Assembly (NCBI RefSeq): GCF_050753345.1
Contig: NZ_JBLZFX010000025.1
Coordinates: 3,882 to 67,881, forward strand
DNA: 64,000 nt
Origin: Alkalinema pantanalense
GTDB taxonomy: Bacteria; Cyanobacteriota; Cyanobacteriia; Leptolyngbyales; Leptolyngbyaceae
Direction: 5' to 3'
How positions within the stretch are numbered: the stretch's first letter is position 1; each line of letters starts with the position of its first letter. Both the position numbers and the translations under genes were made by a program. Of the stretch, positions 1 to 8,866 are shown piece by piece. The notes below the pieces were generated by a model. The model was not told the origin of the DNA. It worked only from the letters and a program-made list of their open reading frames with translations, and made no database searches.

Positions 1-174
1 CGTTGCACCGTTGTGTGATGTTTCATAAATGCGTAAGGTCACGGACCGTGGGGATTTTAGGGCAACCCACACCGTCACCGATGCAGCGTCTGTGTGCTGG
101 AGAATTGGGCCAGCCAAAATCAGGGGCAAGGAAGCAAAGCGATCGGTCATTCTGTTTGACTACAAAGGAGATGG

Positions 175-891
175 CTAAATGTAAGGGGTAACATCTTCGC
201 CACATTGATCCGCCAGAAAGGATAATGCCCGGAATCGTAACCCCACCAACTGTTCATATAACGGGTTAATTTTACACATCGGGGGAATGTGAACAATCTT
301 TTTACCAAACAACACCACATCCCGCTCGAAGGGACACTGGGATGGAATTAGCTTACAGAGAAAGCGAGCCACCTTGGGATCCTCCACTTCCATACCATCC
401 AACCATGCCCGCACGGGTTGCAACAAATCTTCTCGCGTTTGGGAGGGATAGAGGCTGCTAGCAGGGCCACGTTCTGCTGCAACTAACGGACTTGCGGTCT
501 GACTTTCCAAATCACACAGCGTGAGTCGCAGAGTATCCAATACGTCATGGCTACTGCCCAACGCCGTAGCAAACTCCGTCAGTTTCTCATCTTCGGTGGT
601 GGTGTACACCCCATCGGATAGGGCCACCATGACTGCCGTTCGCAGAAAATTTTCTGCTAGCGCTTTATCTGACCCAAAGGTAGCCTTGAGGTCCTCTGGG
701 CTAACGGGTTGAAAAATTTTGGCACTCTCATCGGCGGTAATTTCGTGATGGGTCAGCGATGCAATCAATTGCTTTTCCGAGTCATCAAAATCGCCATCCG
801 CCCAGGCTAAGGTAAGGAGACCTCGGAGCCAGAGTTCAATTTGTGCGTCGGTATAGGTCCCGGAGTTTGCACTGGAATTTACCATGGTCAT
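175..891 (-). CDS. TerB-like / Mo-dependent nitrogenase C-terminal domain protein
   Basis: The 238-residue protein has two parts. Residues about 15-115 form an acidic alpha-helical TerB-like domain, with the segments LTLAWADGDFDDSEKQ and ALSDGVYTTTEDE, which resemble the metal-binding acidic helices of tellurite-resistance TerB proteins. Residues about 150-238 match the family called Mo-dependent nitrogenase C-terminus, recognisable by CPFERD, GKKIVHIPPMCKINPLYEQ and LRFRALSFLAD. The family name is historical: these proteins occur in cyanobacteria that do not fix nitrogen, and their role is unknown. The ATG at 891 is followed by a second in-frame ATG at 885. No operon partner is seen. The family assignment is recognised from motifs; the function is not known. 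Confidence 0.8.
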   Translation of the reverse strand: MTMVNSSANSGTYTDAQIELWLRGLLTLAWADGDFDDSEKQLIASLTHHEITADESAKIFQPVSPEDLKATFGSDKALAENFLRTAVMVALSDGVYTTTEDEKLTEFATALGSSHDVLDTLRLTLCDLESQTASPLVAAERGPASSLYPSQTREDLLQPVRAWLDGMEVEDPKVARFLCKLIPSQCPFERDVVLFGKKIVHIPPMCKINPLYEQLVGLRFRALSFLADQCGEDVTPYI

Positions 892-1063
892 TGCGATCGA
901 GTCTTTTTTCTGGTCACTCTGTTTCGATCATAATCCAGCTTTTCCGGGATCGAGGAATTTCCGTGACTCTACGGGCCAGTCAAATTAAATTTGATGGGTG
1001 GTAAGCATTGGGAGCTCCGATGATCGTTAAATTTACAGGGGTGTAACCTGTCAAAATTGTCCT

Positions 1064-1087
1064 AACAGCACACAGAACAGCACACAG
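1064..1087. repeat. 12-bp tandem duplication in intergenic gap
   Basis: The unit AACAGCACACAG occurs twice back to back in the 475-bp gap between the TerB-like gene and the transporter gene. It is one of many short tandem duplications in the intergenic DNA of this window. Nothing else in the left half of this gap could be assigned. Confidence 0.7.
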
Positions 1088-1230
1088 AACCCCTCAGCAA
1101 ACATTGAGATTGCTAGCTGTCGCCCCTAGGCTGGGGACATTCAGACTCCGTGAAGTCGATGCAGGCGTGATGTCTTGAGATCTTTGCGGCTGTGGCGTAG
1201 TGAAGATTAATGCACGTTTTCCCTCAATGC

Positions 1231-1270
1231 CAGTTCTCTCGTAATACGGCTAGTTTTCTCGTAATACGCT
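1231..1270. promoter_or_regulatory. 20-bp-spaced direct repeat upstream of transporter gene
   Basis: The 12-mer TCTCGTAATACG occurs at 1237-1248 and 1257-1268, exactly 20 bp apart, within two near-identical 20-bp blocks. Two helical turns place both copies on the same DNA face about 100 bp before the transporter ATG. That is the geometry of a binding site for a dimeric or tandem regulator such as an OmpR-type response regulator. The repeat is seen; the regulatory role is inferred. It could instead be another chance tandem duplication of the kind common in this window. Confidence 0.4.
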
Positions 1271-1366
1271 ATAGAAACGCCATTGTTTCCTGGGGTGTTC
1301 CTTAGATTGTGCTAAGGTAACCCAGTCTGCTACAACTGAGCAGGTATTTGTATCTCAGGAGAAGCC

Positions 1367-1741
1367 ATGTCCTTCGCGGCGTTCTGTCTTTTGATGGCCT
1401 CGGTGGCAGCGAGTGTGGGCGGCCAATTTTTCCTTAAGCAGGGCGCTTTGGCATTGGGGACGATCGATTCCAGCAACGTTCTCTTGGCGATTGTCAGCAT
1501 GATCACGAAGTGGCAAATCCTGGTGGGTCTGGTCTGCTACGGTTTGGGGGTGGTGACGTATATTCTGCTGCTGAATAAGGTGAATCTCAGCATTGCCAGT
1601 CCCCTGTTGGCTTTGAGCTATGTCTTTGCGGTTTTGTTGGGTTTGTTTTTCTTCAAAGAGAAATTGACGCTGGTGCAGTACATTGGCATTGCTTTCATCT
1701 TTTTAGGGGTTGTGTTGCTGACTCGATCGACCTCTAACTAG
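1367..1741 (+). CDS. EamA/SMR-like small membrane transporter
   Basis: This 124-residue protein has four predicted transmembrane helices at roughly residues 3-23, 44-65, 72-92 and 99-119. It has the small half-size drug/metabolite transporter architecture, ending in FIFLGVVLLTRS as in the last helix of EamA/EmrE proteins. Such proteins work as dimers in the cytoplasmic membrane, exporting small organics or flipping lipid-linked sugars. Here the neighbours are glycosyltransferases, so a role like that of ArnE/ArnF-type flippases is possible. That is inference. The start is supported by an AGGAG at 1357-1361 before the ATG. A direct repeat lies upstream at 1231-1270. The substrate cannot be read from the sequence. 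Confidence 0.8.
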   Translation: MSFAAFCLLMASVAASVGGQFFLKQGALALGTIDSSNVLLAIVSMITKWQILVGLVCYGLGVVTYILLLNKVNLSIASPLLALSYVFAVLLGLFFFKEKLTLVQYIGIAFIFLGVVLLTRSTSN

Positions 1742-1772
1742 AGACCGTTTCGCACTCTTTGCCGCCTGGAAT

Positions 1773-2873
1773 TCAGGCCATAAATTGGCTCAAAATCTCC
1801 GTTGTGAGTTTTCCCGTTTTTTGCCAACTGAATTGTTGAGCACGGGCTAAACCCCGTTGCCGCAATTGTTGCCAGGTTTGTTCATCGGAGATTAACTCGG
1901 TCATGGCTTGGGCGATCGCGTTGACATCGTAGGGATCGACTAACAATGCCGCATCCCCCGCCACTTCTGGCAAGGAGGACAGATTAGAGGTAATTACAGG
2001 GGTTCCGCAGGCCATGGCTTCCAGCACGGGCAACCCAAAGCCTTCCCACAGGGTGGGAAAAACGAGGCCGATCGCGTTATTCAGCAAAACGGGCAATTCC
2101 CGGTAAGGTACATAGTTGAGGAACTGCAACCGGACGCCGAGATCCCAGGCTTGGCCTTCCAACTGGGGAGTGTAGCGAGGATCCGCTGGCCCTGCAATCC
2201 ATAGTTCATAGTCCTGGTGGTTGGGCACCTGGGCAAAGGCGGACAGGACTCTAGAGAGGTTTTTGTAGGGGTCGTGGCGGCCTAGGTAGAGGAAGTAGGG
2301 TTTGCGGGGCAGGTCTAGAAAGCGGAAGTTACTGGCGTCGTAGGCTAAGGGGACGGGGGTGAGTTGGCTGGCGGGAATGTTGTAGAACTCCATGGCGTCG
2401 CGGGCGGTGGCGGCGGAATCGCACAGCACATGCTTGGCCTGCCGCAGAACCCGTGGGATGTAGTGTCGGAAGTAAAGGGTGAGGGGCGATCGCTTGCGGG
2501 GGAAGCGCAGGGGAATCAGGTCATGCAGGGTGACGATCGTCGGAATCCGGCGACCAAGAGGCATTTCAGGGATCGGGGAAAATAGCAGGCTGCCCTGGAA
2601 TTTGCGATAGAGGCGGGGTAGTTTGAACTGAGTCCAGATCAAGCGTCGTAGGTGGCCTTTGCTGCCGTGGTCGGGGTTCATTCTGCCGGAAACGGGGAAG
2701 TAATCGAGCTTGCCGCCGTCCTCGGGGGGGCGGGCTTGCCATTGGGGCAGAGATTCTAGGCTAATCAGCAGTTTGGGATGGAACTCGCGCAACTGCGGCA
2801 CAAGATTTTGGGCATAGACGGTGTGCCCCGTTGGTTTGGTCGTCAGAAATGCCAAATTCACCAGCAATCCCAT
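1773..2873 (-). CDS. GT4-family glycosyltransferase
   Basis: The retaining GT-B glycosyltransferase starts with MGLLVNLAFL and an N-terminal acceptor domain. The C-terminal Rossmann half has the family hallmarks FLYLGRHDPYKNL, YRELPVLLNNA and the sugar-nucleotide motif PTLWEGFGLPVLEAMACGTP, in which the EX7E-type glutamates are present. It probably transfers a hexose or mannose unit in exopolysaccharide or lipopolysaccharide synthesis. An upstream in-frame ATG at 2933 would overlap the next gene, but the ATG at 2873 has a clear GGGGAG five bases before it and fits the family N-terminus, so it is preferred. The neighbouring minus-strand gene is a paralogous transferase, and the two probably form an operon. 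Donor and acceptor are unknown. Confidence 0.88.
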   Translation of the reverse strand: MGLLVNLAFLTTKPTGHTVYAQNLVPQLREFHPKLLISLESLPQWQARPPEDGGKLDYFPVSGRMNPDHGSKGHLRRLIWTQFKLPRLYRKFQGSLLFSPIPEMPLGRRIPTIVTLHDLIPLRFPRKRSPLTLYFRHYIPRVLRQAKHVLCDSAATARDAMEFYNIPASQLTPVPLAYDASNFRFLDLPRKPYFLYLGRHDPYKNLSRVLSAFAQVPNHQDYELWIAGPADPRYTPQLEGQAWDLGVRLQFLNYVPYRELPVLLNNAIGLVFPTLWEGFGLPVLEAMACGTPVITSNLSSLPEVAGDAALLVDPYDVNAIAQAMTELISDEQTWQQLRQRGLARAQQFSWQKTGKLTTEILSQFMA

Positions 2874-2910
2874 GGTTTCTCCCCTATCCCAATGCACGCG
2901 AACTAGCTGA

Positions 2911-4059
2911 TTACGCCAACAGTCTATAGGCATTTAGGGTTTGTTTGGCGGTTTCGGCCCAGGAGAATTTAGTCGCCTGCTGGTACCCCTGGGTGATCAG
3001 TTGTTGCCGCAGGGTGCGATCGCCGATGACTTGACCGATCGCGTGGCTTAGGGCGTCTACATCTTGGGGATCGACCAAGAGGGCGGCGTTACCTGCTACT
3101 TCAGGAATGGAGGAGGTGTTGCTGGTGACGACGGGGGCACCGAGGGTCATGGCTTCTAGGACGGGGAGTCCAAAGCCTTCGTAGAGCGACGGGTAAACGA
3201 AGACATTGGCCTGGGCGAGGAAGTAGGCGACGGCGGCATCGCTGAGGTAGCTGAGGTGGTGAATCTGGTCACGATAGGGCGATCGCGTGATCTGGTCAAA
3301 AATCGATTCGTATAACCACCCTTTTTGACCAATTAAGACTAAATCATGGTTGATACGATCGCGGGCTTTGAGTTGCTCGAAGGCTTGAATTAAAGTGGCG
3401 ATATTTTTGCGGGGTTCGATCGTGCTGACGAAGAGGATGTAGGGTTTGCTGAAGGGGTAGGGCACGTCGGCGATCGCGCTGGGGCTGGGAATGTCGGCGG
3501 TGGTGAGGCGGCTGGCGGGATAGGTGGTAACGATGCGATCGGCGGGAAAACCGAGGTATTCGACAATATCGCGTTTGGAACTCTCGGAAATGGTCACGAT
3601 TAAGTCGGTCCAGCGTAAACAGCGGCGCAATTGCTGGGCGTAGGCTTTGACAGTAGCGGTGGCGAATTGGGGATATTTGATAAAGGTGAGGTCGTAGACT
3701 GTGGCAACTCGTTTACTATGGCGAAAGGGAAAGACCATGTAGTTGGTGCCATGGTAAATGTCGGGTTTACCAAACTGAGACTCCACGAAGGGAAACAGTT
3801 GGGGAAAGCGCAGAAACCAGTTGGAGAAACGCACAGGGAAGGGAAAGGTGCGAATGAGGGGGCTGTAGGGGCGGAGTTGTTCAGGGTAGTTGAATTGGCC
3901 TTTCAGCAGTCCTTTAAGGCTGGGTTGGAAGGAGATACGCAGTTCAAAGTTTTCGGGTTGGCGGAGCCGATCGAGTTCTTGGATCAGGTTGAGGGTATAG
4001 AGCCCAATGCCGCTGGGTTTGGGCAAGACGGAGGTTGCATCGATCGTGACGCTAAACAT
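2911..4059 (-). CDS. GT4-family glycosyltransferase (upstream paralogue)
   Basis: This second GT-B enzyme begins MFSVTIDATSVLPKPSGIG, the usual glycine-rich N-terminal entry of GT4 proteins. It continues with FVSTIEPRKNIATLIQAF and the nucleotide-sugar motif PSLYEGFGLPVLEAMTLGAP. It is a paralogue of the gene just downstream and ends 37 bp before that gene's start, so cotranscription is likely. An alternative ATG at 4167, preceded by GAGG, would add 36 residues with no resemblance to the family; the shorter form is preferred but the start is not certain. The role is probably assembly of a surface polysaccharide repeat unit. Donor and acceptor cannot be inferred. Confidence 0.86.
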   Translation of the reverse strand: MFSVTIDATSVLPKPSGIGLYTLNLIQELDRLRQPENFELRISFQPSLKGLLKGQFNYPEQLRPYSPLIRTFPFPVRFSNWFLRFPQLFPFVESQFGKPDIYHGTNYMVFPFRHSKRVATVYDLTFIKYPQFATATVKAYAQQLRRCLRWTDLIVTISESSKRDIVEYLGFPADRIVTTYPASRLTTADIPSPSAIADVPYPFSKPYILFVSTIEPRKNIATLIQAFEQLKARDRINHDLVLIGQKGWLYESIFDQITRSPYRDQIHHLSYLSDAAVAYFLAQANVFVYPSLYEGFGLPVLEAMTLGAPVVTSNTSSIPEVAGNAALLVDPQDVDALSHAIGQVIGDRTLRQQLITQGYQQATKFSWAETAKQTLNAYRLLA

Positions 4060-4207
4060 AGGGTTACGCTGCACAGGGGAAAACCATTCTCCAGCGTAAT
4101 CGATGCTGGGCCAATTGGCGCAGGGCGATCGTTGCAGGGATTGCAGGGTTAGGGAGAGCGGCTCCATAGAGCCTCAAAGCAGTCTCTCCCCCCCTTTTGT
4201 TTCAGTC

Positions 4208-4244
4208 CCGATCGCTAAATTCCGATCGCTAAATTCCGATCGCT
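4208..4244. repeat. 14-bp tandem repeat overlapping a gene end
   Basis: CCGATCGCTAAATT occurs at 4208-4221 and 4222-4235, followed by a partial third copy, CCGATCGCT. The middle and third copies lie over the 3' end of the next minus-strand gene, so the final residues EAIGI and the stop codon are encoded by repeat sequence. Confidence 0.75.
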
Positions 4245-7200
4245 TCTGCTTGTCCTAGAGTGGTCAGGAACTTCATTGCGCTCGCGATCGCATTGGCACA
4301 TTCATAGGGCGAACTCTTATAGAACGTACTCCAAGCCGAAGCCTTATGTTCATCGTAGGAACTGGCATGGTGGGGATACTTCTGCAACCAAGCCAACCGC
4401 ACCGCGTGCCCGATTAACACATCCAACACTAGATACTCTTCAATCTTGAAGTCAGGGTTTTTCTGGGCGATCGCCGCCAACTCCATCAGTGCTTCGATAT
4501 TCACTTGCCGATATTCTGGTGCTTGAATCTTGTTAATCAGATGTTCTACCCGTAGCGCAAAATTCGTTTCTCCCGGTGTCATCTCACTGATCAGCAACTC
4601 ACTATCCAAGCGATTCCGCCGCTCCAGTTTATCCCCAATCACCAGACCCTTACAGTGGTTTAGTACTTGCCATACATTGCGATAGAAATCCCGTGGAATT
4701 GTACCCCTTCCCCCTTCCCGTTGCCGAATGCGTAGCCAATCTTGATCGCTTTCTCGATCGGTTTCCGTTGGTACAATCCAATCAATTTCCTGATCCTGCA
4801 CCTTTAAGTGCAACGATTCCTGACTGAATAAACTTTGATTCAGCGTATCGTAGCCTTCTAAGATGTGATGCAGCCGCTTGTAGATGTCATAGGGGCTGAG
4901 TTGCAATAACGCTTCGTAGGCTTCATCTTGGGTCACTTGTAATTCCCGCGCCAAGTCACTGGTCAGCAGAATAATCAGATACCCTACCCGTGCAGTCAGC
5001 AAGCCTTTCAACAGCGTCGGTTCCGCCTTGATCAATAGACTCAGATAAATCAAAATTTCTTGAGTTAGCACTCGATCGCGAATATCTTCCCGACAGAAAT
5101 GACGAATTTTATCCAACAGATCATGCAACGGCAGCGGTTGCGTAATCACCGCATCTTCACTATAGGCGCGACCTACAGAAACTTGCTTCTGACGAATTAG
5201 GATATCCGTCACCGCATCGGACAGGCCAATGTCTACCTTATCCAACAGACCCGCTGCCCGTCGCACAATGCCCCAATAGGGATGGCCATGGGCATCGCCG
5301 CGACTTGCTTTGTTGTAAATCTCTTCAATCAGGCGACCGACGACGACTGGCTGACCGGGGCCAACCAGTCCCGTATCAAAAATAATGCCCTTCAACCGCA
5401 TTAACGTACTGAGAATTTCAATCTGTTCGTAAAGGTTCTGACTTTCCCGTAGTTTTTGTATCAGTAACTTCGTATCTGTTTCCTGCTCTAACAAAAATTC
5501 CTGGAAGCTGGACAACGGCTTGGTTCGCACCGGATCAAAGCTCAAATATTGCCGCAGAGAATTGAGATCCAGATAGGTAGTATCTTCCAACTCGGGCAAA
5601 AAGTCCAGTCGTGCTCGACTCGCGGTCAACATGAGTTGGTTGAGATTGCCGACCGTAATGGGAACTTCTCCACAACGGCCATCTTGCAGCTCCTGCATCA
5701 GCCCCAACAGCGCATCCTGTCCCCTTTCCAGCATGTCATGGGTCAGTAATAGGGTAACGATCGGGCGTCCCAATTGCCGCCAATGGCGATGGATGTAGGA
5801 TAGTTCACTTTTAATGTTTGACACGAGGAAGTGATAATCCAACGTTAGATAGAACTTCTGTTCATCCAAAAATGCAGGCAGAAAGATCATCATTTGATCC
5901 CGCATTTGAAAAACTTTAGAAGTTGTCAAACTGCGCATTAACCGGAAAGGTCGTCCCGACAAATTTAACTTGTCATTTTTACCGACCTGGGTATAGGCCA
6001 AGGAGAGATCGCGGGATTGGCGCACCTGAATCGGCTCAATTTGGCTCAGGGTTTGGGTGGGGATGTTGTAAGCTGCTAAGCGATTTTGCAACTCTTCGTC
6101 CTCTGCCAGGAGGGCAATCTGCACCGTGGCTTTGCGAATGTAGCCCACTCGAGTGTGAATTGCCAGGGGATCAATATCGCCCACCGCCAGCAAGCCCTCA
6201 TGGAGCATTTGCGCCAGGTAATATAAACTTTGTGCCCAGACCAGCGGCACGTTGTCGTTGGGCAGGCGGGGCTGGCTGCGGGGCTCCTGCTTCTCTGCCT
6301 CGATCGCCGCTTCAGGGACGTAATAGACCTCTGGTAACAGTTTGATCCCATCTCGGTCGATCGTCAGCTCATTAAGCTTGTCTAGGTAAAAAGTAGCTTG
6401 TTGTCGATCGCCCCGGAACAGACCATCCAGTGCCAGGTAGGTGAAAAATAGTGGCCATTCGCACTCGATATGCTCAAACTGCTTCAGTTCCGTTGGCTCA
6501 TAGTGCAGACGGCTCGTATCCTCAAGCACCGTTTGGTGGCCGTCTCGCAAAAAGCGTTTGCAGCCGTAGTGGCCTTGCAACAGATCAATGATTTTTTGTC
6601 GGGTGCGTTCCACTAAATCGGGATCTTCGATCGCGAAGGCCGGATAGCTAATCACGCTCAACAGTGCCGAATCCACTTCCTTCGACAACGACTCCCGAGG
6701 CAACAGTGACTTCAGGGTAATGCGGCAACGGGCAATTTCATCGGGCAACACATGAATCACCGAAACCTTGCTGCCCTTAGTCCCAAACAGATTCAGTCCG
6801 TTCATCGCTTCTAGGGCTGCCTTGGCCATGCCGATCGAACTGGCATTCAGTTCTACACTGCCGTGGTTAATCTTATTGCCCCGCTCCCAGATGCCATAGT
6901 CCGGGGTGCGGTAGGCGCGGCCAATGTAGTAGACGAGGTTTTGGACAAAATCGACTTCGTCTTGGGTGTAAACAATTTCCAATCCCGAACTGGTCATTTG
7001 CGCCAGCATGAGCAGGAAGATTGACGTGGCGTCTACCTGCAAGTGCCCCCAGCCATCGTCCGGCACAACTGTATCGCCGCTGGTAGTGCTGTACTTGGCG
7101 TGGAGGGCATCCATGGGCGATTGGGTTTGCTTAAAGCGCTCAACCTTATGGCACTGGCGCATCATGGCAAACAGCAAACCGCGCATCAGCTTGATTACGG

Positions 7201-7450
7201 CGTGTTCCAGTTCGTAGGTGCGGCCCTGATCGAGATCAATTTTGCGATAGGAGAGTGCCAAGCCCCAAACGGCCAAAATGCTGTAAACGTTATCCCGAAC
7301 CCAGGCGTCGGTGTAGTCCCCATGGGCATTGACCGCAGTACTGGCGGGTAACAGTCCCGTGATGGGATTTTGCCGCGAGAGAATCACGGTCTGGATTTCT
7401 TGGTAGTAGCGATCGAGACGTGCTTCCAAATCCGAAGATAAAAAAACCAT
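4229..7450 (-). CDS. GH15 / phosphorylase-kinase alpha-beta-like protein
   Basis: This giant protein of about 1,070 residues has an N-terminal (alpha/alpha)6 glucoamylase-type domain. Markers are GLLPASTAVNAHGDYTDAWV near residues 32-51, RDNVYSILAVWGLAL, DDGWGHLQVDATS and ERGNKINHGSVELNASSIGM. The family unites GH15 glucoamylases with the regulatory alpha/beta subunits of eukaryotic phosphorylase kinase. Cyanobacterial members of this length are long known but poorly studied, and a link to glycogen metabolism or glucan binding is inference. The C-terminal half is helical with no recognised catalytic motif. The ATG at 7450 (MVFLSSDLEARL) is preferred over a TTG at 7489. It lies just upstream of two glycosyltransferase genes on the same strand. 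Confidence 0.85.
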   Translation of the reverse strand: MVFLSSDLEARLDRYYQEIQTVILSRQNPITGLLPASTAVNAHGDYTDAWVRDNVYSILAVWGLALSYRKIDLDQGRTYELEHAVIKLMRGLLFAMMRQCHKVERFKQTQSPMDALHAKYSTTSGDTVVPDDGWGHLQVDATSIFLLMLAQMTSSGLEIVYTQDEVDFVQNLVYYIGRAYRTPDYGIWERGNKINHGSVELNASSIGMAKAALEAMNGLNLFGTKGSKVSVIHVLPDEIARCRITLKSLLPRESLSKEVDSALLSVISYPAFAIEDPDLVERTRQKIIDLLQGHYGCKRFLRDGHQTVLEDTSRLHYEPTELKQFEHIECEWPLFFTYLALDGLFRGDRQQATFYLDKLNELTIDRDGIKLLPEVYYVPEAAIEAEKQEPRSQPRLPNDNVPLVWAQSLYYLAQMLHEGLLAVGDIDPLAIHTRVGYIRKATVQIALLAEDEELQNRLAAYNIPTQTLSQIEPIQVRQSRDLSLAYTQVGKNDKLNLSGRPFRLMRSLTTSKVFQMRDQMMIFLPAFLDEQKFYLTLDYHFLVSNIKSELSYIHRHWRQLGRPIVTLLLTHDMLERGQDALLGLMQELQDGRCGEVPITVGNLNQLMLTASRARLDFLPELEDTTYLDLNSLRQYLSFDPVRTKPLSSFQEFLLEQETDTKLLIQKLRESQNLYEQIEILSTLMRLKGIIFDTGLVGPGQPVVVGRLIEEIYNKASRGDAHGHPYWGIVRRAAGLLDKVDIGLSDAVTDILIRQKQVSVGRAYSEDAVITQPLPLHDLLDKIRHFCREDIRDRVLTQEILIYLSLLIKAEPTLLKGLLTARVGYLIILLTSDLARELQVTQDEAYEALLQLSPYDIYKRLHHILEGYDTLNQSLFSQESLHLKVQDQEIDWIVPTETDRESDQDWLRIRQREGGRGTIPRDFYRNVWQVLNHCKGLVIGDKLERRNRLDSELLISEMTPGETNFALRVEHLINKIQAPEYRQVNIEALMELAAIAQKNPDFKIEEYLVLDVLIGHAVRLAWLQKYPHHASSYDEHKASAWSTFYKSSPYECANAIASAMKFLTTLGQAEAIGI

Positions 7451-7990
7451 GCCAGTACTATGTAGGTTAGGGAATCGAGAATAGAGCAAATGTAGTTAAC
7501 TGTAAGCTTAAAAATGATGGATGTAATCCAGGGTATAGGGAGCCAGGGGACGCAGGGCAAGGACATGCAATGCAGGCCAAGGCCGTCATCTGGGAGTTCC
7601 AGCAATTAGGCAATCACCGAACGGTGCAACCCAATTGTTCAATAAACTGCTCAACTTGGTTGAACAGCCAAGCTTTTCAAAACAAGCTCTTCAAAAGTAC
7701 TTTCTCCCAATCTTCATTGAAGTCCTCCAAAAGTTACTCTCATTTTTACGATATGGCTAGGGTGGATTGGCGATACTGGATATCCGCACTTCTCCCTACC
7801 CGGAAATCTCATCATTGATTGACATCACTGGAAAACGCACCGGAGAGCGGAGTTTCATCCACCGAACTGAATCCCAAGCTCCAGATTTACTTTTTAAAAA
7901 AATGAAGAAAATATTAAATTTCAATCTCTTTATTTTAGATCGAAGCGCGTAGATCCAATCGATCGAAAAACAATTCACCAGAGGTTTTTT
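7451..7990. other. 540-bp gap between divergent genes
   Basis: No gene is supported here. The stretch is AT-rich, with repeated variants of TTCAAC/TTGAAC words around 7630-7700, and contains the promoter regions for the GH15-like gene on the minus strand and the 44-residue ORF on the plus strand. An A-rich run with TTTTTTAAAAAAATG lies near 7890-7905. No terminator or RNA gene was recognised. Confidence 0.4.
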
Positions 7991-8125
7991 ATGGCACGCC
8001 GTTACAATGATCAGCAAGCTCCCTTAGTAAAAATCGTCTACTCCAAAATTACTGTTAAGGGGAAGACAGAATTGATTCCGATGGAACTCTATGCCGATGG
8101 TACGGTTAAGCGGAGTCTCTGTTGA
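7991..8125 (+). CDS. 44-residue basic small protein
   Basis: The ATG at 7991 is preceded by GAGG with a six-base spacer. The frame reads MARRYNDQQAPLVKIVYSKI, then a lysine-rich turn, LIPMELYADGTVKRSL, and a terminal cysteine before TGA at 8123-8125. The product is small, basic (K/R-rich), without signal or membrane segment, and looks like a two-stranded compact fold. It is not recognised as a named family. It is supported by a good ribosome binding site, coding-like composition and a position alone in a gap between genes. It may be a conserved cyanobacterial microprotein. Confidence 0.5.
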   Translation: MARRYNDQQAPLVKIVYSKITVKGKTELIPMELYADGTVKRSLC

Positions 8126-8197
8126 GAAGAATGCAATAGTCAAGTTCGATGGAATGTTCCTGTAAATTTTACAGTGCCTTTTCACAGTGCAATTTTC

Positions 8198-8809
8198 CTA
8201 GGGCATTGGAATGGATTGATTAGGGTTCAAGTTGGTTCGCTGAATCCGATCGTAGGGTGGTTCACAGCGCTGGCTGTAATAAAGCTGGGCATTTCCTAGC
8301 AGGAATTGGTTGGCTCCACCAATCGTATATGCCGTTGCTACGCCATCCCCCAAGCAATCCACGTAGTCATGAATGGTTTCGTTGCCTGTAAAACGATCGA
8401 ACAAAGGTTTATGAATTGCTGGACGATAGCCGAAAATGAATTCAAAAAACTTCGCAGCATCGGATGAGTTGTAGGTAAATTCCTGAGCATTTTCGTTATC
8501 ATCCATCGTCAAATGAATGGATTGGGCCCGATCGTTCACAAAAATCACAAAAAACTTCGCCTTGGGATAACTCGGAAAAATGCGACGCAGTTTACTGGGG
8601 TTATAGGTATACGTCACACGGAGTATTCCGTCAGGGTCACGATGGGTTAATTTTGTCCAGTAGCGCCCAAAGCTTTTTTCGATCGTTGCGGGGGATTGGT
8701 TCAGCACCGCCCGTCCCGCAGAGGTCGGATCGATTCCGATCGTAAACATTCCAGTAAACCCGATGGCGATGGCAATCCCCCAGTAGAATTGCATTCTTCC
8801 TAACCCCAT
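8198..8809 (-). CDS. Exported or membrane-anchored hypothetical protein
   Basis: The ATG at 8809 has an excellent AGGAGGT eight bases upstream, so the GTG further upstream is not used. An N-terminal hydrophobic segment (FYWGIAIAIGFTGMFTIGI) acts as signal peptide or anchor. The rest, about 180 residues, is soluble and rich in aromatic residues, with two cysteines (DCLGDG, QRCEPPYD) that could form a disulfide outside the cytoplasm. No family is recognised. The gene follows a secreted PPC-like protein and a DsbA-like thioredoxin on the same strand with gaps of about 60 bp, suggesting an envelope-protein operon in which the DsbA-like protein might act on these cysteines. That link is inference. 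Confidence 0.65.
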   Translation of the reverse strand: MGLGRMQFYWGIAIAIGFTGMFTIGIDPTSAGRAVLNQSPATIEKSFGRYWTKLTHRDPDGILRVTYTYNPSKLRRIFPSYPKAKFFVIFVNDRAQSIHLTMDDNENAQEFTYNSSDAAKFFEFIFGYRPAIHKPLFDRFTGNETIHDYVDCLGDGVATAYTIGGANQFLLGNAQLYYSQRCEPPYDRIQRTNLNPNQSIPMP

Positions 8810-8866
8810 AGAACACACCTCCTGCTAGTCATCATAGCGGGAGATGCTAGGGATCTGAACTGAGGA

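Noticed and set aside
3..205. Two overlapping short open frames on opposite strands at the left edge
   Set aside because: No ribosome binding site or recognisable motif; the composition is not protein-like.
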